From Pseudomonadota bacterium (GTDB lineage: Bacteria; Desulfobacterota; Binatia; UBA12015): a stretch of 58,014 nt of DNA. Both the position numbers and the translations under genes were made by a program. Of the stretch, positions 44,517-53,508 are shown piece by piece. The notes under the pieces are model-generated. The model saw only the letters and a program-made list of their open reading frames with translations, made no database searches and was not told the DNA's origin. The stretch is from positions 1 to 58,014 of the forward strand of contig SXLG01000020.1 in the NCBI GenBank assembly GCA_005777805.1. Direction: 5' to 3'. Position 1 is the stretch's first letter; each line of letters begins with the position of its first letter.

Positions 44517-45790
44517 ACCCGCGTCCCGCAGTAAAGCCCTTTTTTCGGGTGGTGACCCCGGCCGAGGCGCGCACAGTGCTCGACGGGGTGCTCTCGGTTG
44601 GAACCGAGCGGGTCCCCGTGGCCGATGCCGCCGGCCGGGTGGTCGCGGCTGCGGTGGTGACGCCGGGCGAGCTGCCGACCTTCCACCGGGCCCATATGGA
44701 CGGCTACGCCGTGCGCGCCCGCGACACCTTCGGTGCGTCGCCCTCGATTCCAGCCTATCTTCGGCTTGCCGGCGTCGTCGAGATGGGCAAGGCCCCGCCG
44801 GGCGACGTGGCGCGTGGCTGCGCGATGCGGATCGCGACCGGTGGCATGTTGCCCGACGGCGCCGACGCGGTCGTCATGGTCGAGCACACCGAGGAAGTCG
44901 CGGGCGGACAGGTCGAAATCGCGCGTCCGGTCGCGCCGTGGGAGAACGTCCTGCGGCGTGGCGAGGATGTCGGTGCGGGAGTGCGGGTCGTCGAGCCGGG
45001 CGTGCGCTTGCGTCCGCACGATCTCGGCGCCCTGACCGGCGCCGGCATCCTCGAGATCGAGGCTTTCCGGCGGCCACGTTTGGCGCTCATCGGGACCGGC
45101 GATGAGATCGTCGATCCGGCGCAGGTTCCCGGGCCGGGGCAAGTCCGCAATATCAACCAGATTTCACTCAAGGCGATGGCGTGCAGTGCCGGTGCAGCGG
45201 TGCTCGATCTGGGGGTGTGCCCGGACGATCCGACGCTGTTTGCCGCAGCGTTGGCGCAGGGCCTCGAGCACGCCGATGCGATTTTCGTCTCGGGGGGCAG
45301 CTCGGTGGGCACCAAGGACATGACCCTCGATGTGATCGCCCGGCTCCCGGGGGCGGAGATCGCTTTCCACGGAATCTCGGTCGCGCCCGGCAAGCCGACG
45401 CTGCTCGCCTGGGTCGATGGCGCCGCTGGGGGTGGAGCTGGGCGGCGCCCTGTCGTCGGTCTGCCCGGACATCCGGTGAGCGCGCTCGTGATCTGCGACG
45501 TCTTTGGCGTGCCGCTTCTGCGCCGGCTCGGCGGAGAGCGGAGCGAGACGGCCTGGCGCGCGCGCGAGCGGGTGGCGGCCCGGCTCACGCGCAACATCGA
45601 CTCGGCGCCGGGGCGCGAGGATTACGTTCGGGTCCGACTCGTGCGCTCGCGCGAGGGCTTCAGCGCGGAGCCGTTGCCGGGCAAATCGGGCGCGGTCTTT
45701 TCCCTGCTCCAGGCCGACGGTTACGTGGTGGTCGAGATGGCGCGCGAGGGGATCGAGGTCGGCGAGGAGGTTGCGGTCGCGCTCTTCTAG
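44513..45790 (+). CDS. moeA: Molybdopterin molybdenumtransferase MoeA
   Basis: A 425-residue enzyme inserting molybdate into adenylylated molybdopterin, the last step of molybdenum cofactor synthesis. Seen: HMDGYAVRARDTFGA (conserved Asp63), ATGGMLPDGADAVVMVE, the MoCF domain RLALIGTGDEIVDP and VSGGSSVGTKDMT, then GLPGHPVSALVICDVFGVP. Complete in length. Coupled by a 4-bp overlap to the amidase and followed after 17 bp by a second, fused MoeA. Confidence 0.95.
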   Translation: MNPRPAVKPFFRVVTPAEARTVLDGVLSVGTERVPVADAAGRVVAAAVVTPGELPTFHRAHMDGYAVRARDTFGASPSIPAYLRLAGVVEMGKAPPGDVARGCAMRIATGGMLPDGADAVVMVEHTEEVAGGQVEIARPVAPWENVLRRGEDVGAGVRVVEPGVRLRPHDLGALTGAGILEIEAFRRPRLALIGTGDEIVDPAQVPGPGQVRNINQISLKAMACSAGAAVLDLGVCPDDPTLFAAALAQGLEHADAIFVSGGSSVGTKDMTLDVIARLPGAEIAFHGISVAPGKPTLLAWVDGAAGGGAGRRPVVGLPGHPVSALVICDVFGVPLLRRLGGERSETAWRARERVAARLTRNIDSAPGREDYVRVRLVRSREGFSAEPLPGKSGAVFSLLQADGYVVVEMAREGIEVGEEVAVALF

Positions 45791-45807
45791 CGCGCCGTGC
45801 CGGGACC

Positions 45808-47910
45808 ATGGCGCGCCAGCGCTACCTCGCCAGGCGTTCGCTCGCCGACGCCCGTGTCGAGATGTTGGCGTCGGCAGAGCCCATCACGCGCCACGAGGTG
45901 CTCGCGGCCGAGGAGGCCCTTGGCCGCGTGCTCGCGCGGGCCGTTAGCGCCGCGCGCAACGTGCCGCACTATCACGGTGCGGCGATGGACGGCATCGCGG
46001 TCCGCGCCGAGGACACCTTCGGCGCGAGCGAGGGCCACCCGCTGACCTTCGAGCTCGGCAGTCCCGACACCGTGGTCCGGCCGTTTTCATGGATAGACAC
46101 GGGCAACAACCTGCCCCTCTGGGCAGATAGCGTGGTCATGGTCGAGCGCGTCTTTCCGGGGCCGGCTGCGGCCGGGTCGGGCGCTGCCGCCGGAACGGTT
46201 GCTGCTCGTGCGGGCGACGATTGTTGTGGCGCAGCGGGTGCCGCGCCGGAGAACGCCGCCACAGCCGGAGACGAATCCGGCGGGGGCGCCGGCCTCGTGC
46301 GGGGACCCGAGCGGGTCCTTCATCTCCGGCACAGTCAAGCGCCCTGGCAGCACGTCCGACTCGTCGGCGAGGACATCGTGCAGAGCGAGCCGCTGCTGCC
46401 GCGTGGACACCGCGTGCGTCCCATCGACATCGGTGCGTTGCTTGCCGCCGGCATCGATCGCGTCGACGTGCGGGCCCGCCCGCGGGTCGCGATCCTGCCG
46501 ACCGGCGACGAGTTGGTGCAGCCGGGGAACGAGCCCCGTCCCGGCCGGATCGTCGAGTTCAATTCCCGCATGATCGCGGCCTTCGTGCGCGAGTGGGGCG
46601 GCGATGCGGTGCGGCTTGAACCCGTGGGCGACAACCCCGAAGCCCTCTACTCGCGCATTGTCGGGGCCCTGCGCGACGCCGACGTGGTCTGTGTGATTGC
46701 CGGCTCGTCGGCGGGTGACCACGATCACTCGGCCGAAGCGTTGGCGCGGTTTGGCCGGCTGATCGCGCACGGCATCGACATCATGCCGGGTAAGCCCGCG
46801 ATCGTCGCTGCGATCGAGCATCTGCCCGACGGGCCCGCGGCATCGTCGCGCGTGGCGCTCGGCATTCCGGGCTATCCGGTCTCGGCCGCGATCGTTTGCC
46901 GGGAGCTGCTCGAACCCCTGCTGGCCCATCTCCTCGGCGCAGCAAGGGTCGATCGCGTCTGCGTGAAGGCGCTGGTGCCGCGCAAGCTCGTCTCGAAGCT
47001 CGGCCATGAGGAGTTCGTGCGCGTCAATGTCGGGCGGGTCGGCGAGCGGCTCGTGCTGAGCCCGCTCGGCCGGGGCGCGGGGGCCATCACCACGCTCACC
47101 CGTGCCGATGGCTTCGTCCGGGTGCCACCGCTGGTCGAGGGCATTGACGCCGGTGAGGAGGTTGCGGTCGAGTTGCTGCGGCCCATCGCCGAAATCGAGG
47201 GCACGATCGTGGCGAGCGGCAGTCACGATCTGACCCTCGGCGTGCTTGACGATCTCCTGCGCGGGGCTTGTCCGGGCTCTCGTCTGGTCACCAACTCCGT
47301 CGGCAGTCTTGCCGGACTGCTCGCTCTCGGCCGGGGCGAGGCGCACGTTGCGGCGAGCCACCTGCTCGATGTCGCCAGCGGAACCTACAACCTGCCCGAC
47401 GTCGAGCGCCTGCTCGAGGGCGTGCCGGTGATGGTGGTGAACCTCGTCGTTCGCGAGCAGGGGCTGCTGGTCGCCGCCGGCAACCCGCTTGGCATCGGTG
47501 GGGTACGTGACCTCACCCGAGCGGGCTTGCGCTACGTCAATCGGCAATCAGGCGCGGGCACGCGGGTCTTGCTCGACTTTATGCTGGAGAGAGATGGGAT
47601 CGATCCCGAGGCGATCGCCGGCCATGAGCGCTGCGAGCTGACGCATATGGCCGTGGCGATCGCCGTGCGCAGTGGCCTCGCCGACGCCGGGATGGGGGTG
47701 CGCTCGGCGGCCGCCGCCCTGGGACTTGGCTTCGTCCCGCTGGAGCGCGAGGATTACGACCTTGTCCTGCGCGCCGACTTCGCCCGCAGCGCAGCGGGAC
47801 GGGCCCTGCTCGGGGTCGTGCGCTCGGCGGGTTTTGCCGCGGCGGTTTCGTGCCTGCCGGGTTACGACACGCGACGCTCCGGCGAGGTCAAGATTCCGTG
47901 CGCAACCTGA
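45808..47910 (+). CDS. MoeA fused to a periplasmic-binding-protein-like domain
   Basis: A 700-residue fusion. Residues 1 to about 470 are a second MoeA (HYHGAAMDGIAVRAEDTFG with Asp61, ARPRVAILPTGDELVQPGNE, AGSSAGDHDHS, GIPGYPVSAAIVC). The C-terminal 220 residues are a substrate-binding-protein fold (EGTIVASGSHDLTLGVLDDL, NSVGSLAGLLALGRGEAHVA, NRQSGAGTRVLLDFML). Such fusions are known in archaea and some bacteria and are thought to sense molybdate, tungstate or the pterin. There is no export signal, so the domain should be cytosolic. An Ala/Gly-rich insert of about 50 residues (118-168) interrupts the MoeA part. Confidence 0.9.
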   Translation: MARQRYLARRSLADARVEMLASAEPITRHEVLAAEEALGRVLARAVSAARNVPHYHGAAMDGIAVRAEDTFGASEGHPLTFELGSPDTVVRPFSWIDTGNNLPLWADSVVMVERVFPGPAAAGSGAAAGTVAARAGDDCCGAAGAAPENAATAGDESGGGAGLVRGPERVLHLRHSQAPWQHVRLVGEDIVQSEPLLPRGHRVRPIDIGALLAAGIDRVDVRARPRVAILPTGDELVQPGNEPRPGRIVEFNSRMIAAFVREWGGDAVRLEPVGDNPEALYSRIVGALRDADVVCVIAGSSAGDHDHSAEALARFGRLIAHGIDIMPGKPAIVAAIEHLPDGPAASSRVALGIPGYPVSAAIVCRELLEPLLAHLLGAARVDRVCVKALVPRKLVSKLGHEEFVRVNVGRVGERLVLSPLGRGAGAITTLTRADGFVRVPPLVEGIDAGEEVAVELLRPIAEIEGTIVASGSHDLTLGVLDDLLRGACPGSRLVTNSVGSLAGLLALGRGEAHVAASHLLDVASGTYNLPDVERLLEGVPVMVVNLVVREQGLLVAAGNPLGIGGVRDLTRAGLRYVNRQSGAGTRVLLDFMLERDGIDPEAIAGHERCELTHMAVAIAVRSGLADAGMGVRSAAAALGLGFVPLEREDYDLVLRADFARSAAGRALLGVVRSAGFAAAVSCLPGYDTRRSGEVKIPCAT

Positions 47911-47920
47911 CCCCGGCAAG

Positions 47921-47989
47921 CCGTCAGGGTTGAGGCGCTGCGGCGCGGCGACGGGGGCGTCGTGCGCCCAAGCGCCTCTTCCCTGACGG
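47921..47989. terminator. Large imperfect palindrome between convergent genes
   Basis: CCGTCAGGG (47921-47929) and GAGGCGCT (47932-47939) pair with AGCGCCTC (47971-47978) and CCCTGACGG (47981-47989). That gives a 17-pair stem with one TT/TT internal loop; CGACG and CGTCG inside form a smaller hairpin. It occupies the 97-bp gap between the MoeA fusion and the Cys-repeat protein gene. A bidirectional terminator is likely, but its size is unusual. Confidence 0.65.
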
Positions 47990-48007
47990 GCGGGGGGGGC
48001 GAGCCGA

Positions 48008-50836
48008 TCAGTCCTCGCAGCGGAGCAGAAGCTTGTCGTTGTCGCGCAGTCGTCGCGAGCCGTTCTGCGCGTCGGCGGCGAGTCGGATGCGAAGGGTTTG
48101 CCGAGCCGGCAGGTCGAGTTCGGTCATCGGCGTGCAGCTCTCTCCGGCGGGCGTAATCAGCGGTGACGCCGCCAGCCCGGCCAGCAGGTCGAGCCGGCCC
48201 GTGATCTCCCAGGGGCGCCGTGCCCCGGCGTGCGGCACGGTCAAGTCCAGTGCCAGCACCGGACGCGCCGGGCAGCCCGCCACGAGGTCCTCGCCACCCG
48301 AACACGACCACAGGCGCAGACGGCACGAGCCGACGGCCTCATCAAAGTCACAATCCGGATCGTCGTCATGGCAGACGACCTGGTTGCCCGGCGCGCCGTT
48401 GCGGTCCGTTTTGAGTGTGGCCGGATTGACTTCAAGGGACCACTGGTGGGTGCAGTCCGTGGCCTGCGGCCCACCGCCTGCGATGCGCAGCTCGGGCGGC
48501 AGGACCTGGCAGCTCTCCGCACAACGACTCTCGCTGGTGGCGTTGGCGTCGCCGTCGTCGCATTGCTCGGTACACTCGGCGATGCCGTCGCCGCAGCCCT
48601 CGACGCGGCAATTGGCCGAACAGCCGTCGCAGCCGGTCGTGTTCCCGTCTTCACAGGCTTCGCCGGGGGAGAGCGTGCCGTCGCCGCAGACCGCATCGTT
48701 CTCGGTGCAGGTCAGGCGTATGAGATTCTTCTTCATGAGCGAGCCGTCGACACCGCGCGCCGCCAGATTCACGGTGCGCTTGCCGGACTTGCCGATGCGG
48801 ATCGGGACCTCGAGGTCGAATTGCGGGGTGCAGCTCTCGGGCGTCTCGATGGCCGGGCCCGACTGGAGGACGCGATCACCCGAGCGGACATCGCCCCCGA
48901 GCGACATGAGCGCCTCGGCGATGCGGTCGGCATTGGCGAGATCGATCGGGTCGCTGCCCACATCCACGCGCGGGCGACGAAGCTTGACAAAGTCGAGCGC
49001 GGCCGTGCTGCAGCCCGATGCGGTTTCGTCCGGGGCGCGGACGCAGGTCCGTGCCCGGAAGCTGCAGCTTCGGTTGATGCGGCCGTCGGTGTCGCACTCG
49101 GGATCGCCGTCCATGCAGGATTGCCGCTCGTAGGGATGGCTGGTGCGCGGGTTGATGCGGGCGTTGCCGAGTTGGAGGCCCCACTGCACCAGACACGAGC
49201 CGACGACCCGCTCGCTCAGGAAGCGCACTTCCGTGAGGCCGGTCGGGGTGCAGTCGGCGTCACAGCCATCGCCGTCGATGGCGTTGCCGTCGTCGCATTG
49301 CTCCGTGCATTCAGGCGTGCCGTCGCCGCAGACGCCCTCGATCTCCTGGCAGGTCGCCGAGCAACCGTCGCAGCCGATCAGGTTGCCGTCGTCGCAGACC
49401 TCGCCCGCGTCGAGGGCACCGTTGCCGCAGCCGGCGGCGCAGTCAGCGAGCGTCGAATCCACGATCAGCACGGGGCTCGGAGTGACGGTTCCAGTGATCA
49501 CCGGCGCCACGGTCTTGTAGCGCAGCTCGTTGCCGTCGGAGGCGGTCAAGGTCCCGCGCAACGTCATCGCGCCGCTGGCGCGCAGGAGGTTTCTGCCGAC
49601 GCCGGGAAATGCGAACCGGCCCGAGCTGTCGATGGAGCCACCGGGGGCCAGATCAATCTCGCATGCAGTCACCTCGAGCAGGCCGCCGAAGCCATCGGTG
49701 CTGGTGCCGCGGAGGTCGACTGTGTCTTCAAAGGTAATCTTGCGCTGGGTGCCCGCGATCATCATTCCACCGCTGCCGGGGGAATTGAGGTTGATGGCGC
49801 CCAGTCGCACATCCCCGCCCGCGCTGATCGTCATGAGGCCGCCGTAGCCGTAGCCCCCGGCACCGGTGAGGTCCGACGAGCTGCCGGGCTCCATCGTGAA
49901 GGTGGCGCCGGTGAGCACGGTGATTTCGCCCCCGCCGCATTGGTAGCCGCCCCCGAGATTGATCGCGCCCGACTGTGTGACGTCGCTGGCCGCGTCGATC
50001 GTCACCATGGCGCCGTCGCCGCAAGCTTCCATGTCGCCCGAGCCGCCGGTGCCCTTGATCTCGCCCGTCTGGGCGAGGGTGACCGCGCCCAGGCGGGCGA
50101 TCAAATCGACGGATTCACCGTAAGCGTCGGCGCCGATGCCGCTTACGTCGATCCGCGCGGCGACAGTGATGTCTCCGCCCGTGCTCTCGAGAGTGATGGC
50201 GCCGGCTCCGCCCTGGCCTGGAGCGAAGATGTCGGCGTTCAGGTCGATCGGCCCACCGGCCACCACCGAGAGCTCTCCCGCCGACCCGTAGAGGCCCGTG
50301 GCGTCAAGGATGAGCTTCTGGGAGATCGTCACCCGGCCACCGGCCGCGATGTCGACGAGGCCGCCCATGGCTTCGGGGCCAGGGGCACCGGCGTCGATCT
50401 GGCCGTCCAGCAACGCGTCTTCGCTGGCGTCGATGGTGAGCAGGCCAGCGAAGCTGCTGCGCAGGTCGATTTTTGATTTGTTGGCGCCGCTCGATTGCAA
50501 TTCGAAGTCGCCGTTGGTGGCTTCGAGGACGAGATGGGAATCATCGCCACCGCCGTCGATCCGTGCGCCCGGCTCGAGGACGATCGACGCCGCGTGGATC
50601 GAGACCGAGCGCGGTGCCGTGCCCGGGCCGATGGTGAGAGTACGGCCTGCGCCGATCCGCAGTGCGACCGCACCGAAGTCGAGATGCGCCCCCGCGTCGA
50701 GGGTTGCGTTGGCGGAGATCACACACGGGTTCCCCGTGCAGAGATCGCCCGGCGTTGTGGCGGTGCTCGGGCGCGGCAGGACGAGCACGATCGCCCAGGA
50801 CACTGCCGCGAAGACTGTGAAGAAACGATTGTTCAA
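48008..50836 (-). CDS. Large exported beta-helix-like protein with myxobacterial Cys-rich repeats
   Basis: A roughly 942-residue exported protein. After a hydrophobic signal segment, residues to about 470 are repetitive Gly-, Ala- and Asp-rich strands (EPGARIDGGGDD, VDIAAGGRVTISQKLIL, GGEITVLTGATFTME), suggesting a parallel beta-helix. The C-terminal half carries four disulfide-type repeats of the DUF4215/myxobacterial kind, such as CGDGTPECTEQCDDGNAI, in two pairs separated by Cys-containing beta domains. The likely start is a TTG at 50836 with GGAG upstream, because no ATG or GTG lies near the signal segment. Probably on the cell surface or secreted; function unknown. Confidence 0.8.
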   Translation of the reverse strand: MNNRFFTVFAAVSWAIVLVLPRPSTATTPGDLCTGNPCVISANATLDAGAHLDFGAVALRIGAGRTLTIGPGTAPRSVSIHAASIVLEPGARIDGGGDDSHLVLEATNGDFELQSSGANKSKIDLRSSFAGLLTIDASEDALLDGQIDAGAPGPEAMGGLVDIAAGGRVTISQKLILDATGLYGSAGELSVVAGGPIDLNADIFAPGQGGAGAITLESTGGDITVAARIDVSGIGADAYGESVDLIARLGAVTLAQTGEIKGTGGSGDMEACGDGAMVTIDAASDVTQSGAINLGGGYQCGGGEITVLTGATFTMEPGSSSDLTGAGGYGYGGLMTISAGGDVRLGAINLNSPGSGGMMIAGTQRKITFEDTVDLRGTSTDGFGGLLEVTACEIDLAPGGSIDSSGRFAFPGVGRNLLRASGAMTLRGTLTASDGNELRYKTVAPVITGTVTPSPVLIVDSTLADCAAGCGNGALDAGEVCDDGNLIGCDGCSATCQEIEGVCGDGTPECTEQCDDGNAIDGDGCDADCTPTGLTEVRFLSERVVGSCLVQWGLQLGNARINPRTSHPYERQSCMDGDPECDTDGRINRSCSFRARTCVRAPDETASGCSTAALDFVKLRRPRVDVGSDPIDLANADRIAEALMSLGGDVRSGDRVLQSGPAIETPESCTPQFDLEVPIRIGKSGKRTVNLAARGVDGSLMKKNLIRLTCTENDAVCGDGTLSPGEACEDGNTTGCDGCSANCRVEGCGDGIAECTEQCDDGDANATSESRCAESCQVLPPELRIAGGGPQATDCTHQWSLEVNPATLKTDRNGAPGNQVVCHDDDPDCDFDEAVGSCRLRLWSCSGGEDLVAGCPARPVLALDLTVPHAGARRPWEITGRLDLLAGLAASPLITPAGESCTPMTELDLPARQTLRIRLAADAQNGSRRLRDNDKLLLRCED

Positions 50837-51031
50837 GATGCGATCTCCGGCAGCGGTGGGCCCCACCACGCCAACGGCAGGAGAACTTCGATTATGGATT
50901 CCCGCCGGTTCGCCGGAAGGCGGCCGACGGGTCAGTCCTATCACGCCTGGAAAAGCTCCAGCAACGAGGAAAATAGCGACTGCCTCCCGAAAAGTGGGAT
51001 GAGCGTCCGGGATCGCGAGGGAGGGGGCGGG

Positions 51032-52120
51032 TCAGGGGCGCAGCCGGGCGTCCGCTGCGGCCGACGCCCGGTCGAGCGCCCGGCGGATCAGGGGCGCGGT
51101 CGCGTCGATCCCCGAGAAACCCGCCCCGACGGTGCGACCGGCGAGGAAGCGCGCGCGGATGCCTTCGGCGATCACGGCGAGCTTCAAGAGCGAAAACACC
51201 TCATAAAAATCGGTTGCGCCCACACAGATGCCACGTGCCTGCGCATAGCGTTCGGCGAGTTCGCGGCGCGTCAAAAAACCGGGGAGAGCGGTCGATGCCA
51301 TGGCGTCCTGCAATCCGCCGCCTGTGCCGAGATCGCCGGGCTCGCCCCAGTAGATCAAGAGCCAACCGAGGTCGGCCAGCGGGTCGCCAAGCGTGGCCAT
51401 CTCCCAGTCGAGGACAGCGACGAGCCGTGGCGGGCTCTGCGGCGCGAGCATCAGATTGCCGAGCCGGAAGTCGCCGTGGACGATCGTGGCGTCCCCCGAG
51501 GCGGGTCGCGTGCTCTCGAGCAGCGTGAGCACGCGCTCGACTTCGGGCAGATCGCGCGTCCGCGAGGCTTCCCACTGACGGCGCCAGCGCGCGAGCTGGC
51601 GTTCGAGGTAACCCTCGGGTCGGCCGAAACCGGCGAGTCCCCGCTCGCGCCAGTCGATCGAATGGAGCCGGACGAGCGTGTCGATCACGATTTCGGAGAG
51701 CTGGCGCCGCTCGTCGTGGGTCTCGGCCAGTCCCGCCGGCAAGGCCGCCTCGACGACGATTCCGTGGCGGTACTCCATCACGTAGAAGGGCGCGCCGAGG
51801 ACACTCGGGTCTTCGCAAAGCATGAGCGGCCGTGGCACCGGCACATCGCTCGTGGCCAGGGCCGAGAGGATGCGGAACTCGCGCGCCATGTCGTGCGCGG
51901 TCGGCAGGACGTGGCCGAGTGGCGGGCGGCGCAGCACCCACGCCCCGGCAGCGTTCTCGATCAGGTAGGTCAGGTTCGAGCGGCCGCCCGAGAGCAGCCG
52001 GGCCCGCAGCGGTGCGTCGGCGCCGGCGATCGTGGGTGCCAGCAACGGGCGGAGGATGGCGCAGTCGATCCCCGGGGGGTCTTTCTGATCGCTCGGGGCG
52101 CCGTCATCTTCCTGCTGCAT
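51032..52120 (-). CDS. Phosphotransferase family protein (aminoglycoside phosphotransferase fold, ACAD10/11-like)
   Basis: A 362-residue kinase-fold protein. The catalytic loop HGDFRLGNLM, the metal-binding DWEMATLGDPLADLGWLL and the nucleotide-side VLRRPP are all present. This subfamily commonly accompanies acyl-CoA dehydrogenases and is thought to phosphorylate hydroxyacyl-CoA or a related alcohol; resistance to aminoglycosides is not implied. The ATG at 52120 was chosen because the 59 codons upstream are low-complexity and overlap repeated intergenic DNA. Confidence 0.88.
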   Translation of the reverse strand: MQQEDDGAPSDQKDPPGIDCAILRPLLAPTIAGADAPLRARLLSGGRSNLTYLIENAAGAWVLRRPPLGHVLPTAHDMAREFRILSALATSDVPVPRPLMLCEDPSVLGAPFYVMEYRHGIVVEAALPAGLAETHDERRQLSEIVIDTLVRLHSIDWRERGLAGFGRPEGYLERQLARWRRQWEASRTRDLPEVERVLTLLESTRPASGDATIVHGDFRLGNLMLAPQSPPRLVAVLDWEMATLGDPLADLGWLLIYWGEPGDLGTGGGLQDAMASTALPGFLTRRELAERYAQARGICVGATDFYEVFSLLKLAVIAEGIRARFLAGRTVGAGFSGIDATAPLIRRALDRASAAADARLRP

Positions 52121-52193
52121 CGGCGGGGATTCTTGCCAGACGGCGAAGTGCGACGCGAGGGGTTGTGCGCTGGCGGAAGAGATCGAGTTCGCT

Positions 52194-52301
52194 GGGGGAG
52201 AGGGCGGGCCGGAGGTCCGCGCACCCAGGGCACATGGGTTGGGGGTGGAGAGCATTGAGCCCGCCGGGGGGAGAGGGCGGGCCGGAGGCCCGCGCACCCA
52301 G
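52194..52301. repeat. Duplicated 35-bp hairpin element
   Basis: Copies at 52194-52228 and 52267-52301 differ at one base. Each contains the hairpin GCGGGCC-GGA-GG(T/C)CCGC (52205-52221 and 52278-52294) followed by GCACCCA. They are 73 bp apart, between the FKBP and kinase genes. REP-like elements are one possibility. Confidence 0.75.
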
Positions 52302-52321
52302 AGTACCGCCCCGGCGGGCTC
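52257..52321 (-). terminator. Long perfect inverted repeat downstream of the FKBP gene
   Basis: GAGCCCGCCGGGG (52257-52269) and CCCCGGCGGGCTC (52309-52321) are perfect 13-bp complements, 39 bp apart. They lie eight bases past the FKBP stop on the minus strand and enclose one copy of the smaller duplicated hairpin. A probable terminator. Confidence 0.6.
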
Positions 52322-52328
52322 TTCTACA

Positions 52329-53078
52329 TTACTTCTTGACTGCGGCGGCCGCCGTCGGCTCCGGCGCGGCCACGATCTCGAGCAACTCGACCTCGAAGAC
52401 CAGCGTCGAGCCCGGCTTGATGCGCGGCGGTGCGCCGCGGTCGCCGTAAGCGATTTCTGGCGGACAGACGAGGCGCGCTTTGCCGCCCGCCTTCATCAGC
52501 GCCAGGCCTTCGGTCCAGCACGGGACCACGCCGCTAAGCGGGAAGGTCGCGGGCTGGCCGCGTCCATACGAGCTGTCGAACTCGGTACCGTCCGTCAGCA
52601 TCCCCTTGTAGTGAACCTTGACGCGGTCGCTCTTGGTCGGCTGGGCGCCCGAGCCGGCCTGGGTCTCTTCGTAGATCAGACCCGACGTCGTCACCTTGAC
52701 GCCGTCCTTCTGCGCGGCCTCGTCGCGGTAGGCCTTGCCGCGGGTCTTCTCGCGTTCGGCCGCGACCTTCTGCCGCTCGAGTCCGAGCGCGCGGAAAGCA
52801 TCGCGCTGATCTTCGGGCTTGACGCGCAGGGGCTTGTTCTGGATCGCATCGACGAGACCCTTCTGTACCTGGGCGAGTTCGTCTGCTGTCAGCTCGAAGG
52901 GGCTCAGGTTCTGGGCGACAGCCGCGCCCAGTGCGTAGAAGGTGTCATTGTCGATCTTTGGTGGGGCCTTCGGTGCGGCTCCCGGCGCGGCCATTTCGTG
53001 CTGCGCCAGAGCTTGCGACCCCGTCGCGAGCCAGAACGAGGCTGCCAGAAGGGCCATCGCCCGGATACGTGCCTGCAT
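52329..53078 (-). CDS. FKBP-type peptidyl-prolyl cis-trans isomerase, exported (FkpA/Mip-like)
   Basis: A 249-residue periplasmic folding catalyst. A signal peptide (about 1-25) is followed by the helical dimerisation domain of Mip/FkpA proteins (TFYALGAAVAQNLSPFELTA, DELAQVQKGLVDAI). The FKBP domain follows from about residue 130, with the core VKVHYKGMLTDGTEFDSSYG and FEVELLEI. The long Lys/Glu-rich helix in between is typical. In one substrate-binding stretch the usual W is preceded by Cys (GVVPCWTEGLALM). Confidence 0.93.
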   Translation of the reverse strand: MQARIRAMALLAASFWLATGSQALAQHEMAAPGAAPKAPPKIDNDTFYALGAAVAQNLSPFELTADELAQVQKGLVDAIQNKPLRVKPEDQRDAFRALGLERQKVAAEREKTRGKAYRDEAAQKDGVKVTTSGLIYEETQAGSGAQPTKSDRVKVHYKGMLTDGTEFDSSYGRGQPATFPLSGVVPCWTEGLALMKAGGKARLVCPPEIAYGDRGAPPRIKPGSTLVFEVELLEIVAAPEPTAAAAVKK

Positions 53079-53508
53079 GTTTGCTGCCTTCCCTTTCCTT
53101 CATCGGCCGAGCGGGCCGAGACTCCGTTGAACGAAGCCCCGCCGCGGGACTTCAAGGGGGGCAGGGTTTCATACGGAGGGTGCCGCCTGCAAATCTGCAC
53201 GCGGCAGCGGTCTGCCCCGCGATCGAGAGATCGGTCCGACCGCGAGGCTGGAGCGCGGCGGCCGACGCGTTGTGGGGGCAGCCCGGGGTCGGGTCGCTCC
53301 GGGAGGACGTCGGGCGATCCCCGCAGCGGCGGCACCCGCCCGGCACGGAGTTCCGGCCTTGCTGCGGTAGTCCCCCGCGGCGTGCGCTCGACCTCCCTCG
53401 CTACGCCGGGTCAGAGGGCGACGTCGGGATCGGGGATGCCCTGCCACCCAGCGGGCGTGCCGAGCCAAGGCCGAGCGCCGCTTCGACAACGCACCCGGCG
53501 CGCGCAGA
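53079..53508. other. Gene-free stretch
   Basis: About 430 bp between the FKBP gene and the decayed ATPase gene. Open frames exist on both strands but none resembles a protein family or has a ribosome binding site. No repeats or hairpins stood out. Probably degraded DNA. Confidence 0.5.

Noticed and set aside
48230..50476. 748-codon open frame on the plus strand
   Set aside because: It lies antisense to the Cys-repeat surface protein. Its translation is compositionally odd and matches no family; it is a GC-rich shadow frame.
51032..52120. Aminoglycoside resistance gene
   Set aside because: The fold is shared, but the subfamily is the ACAD10/11-like one linked to acyl-CoA metabolism. Nothing points to antibiotic substrates.
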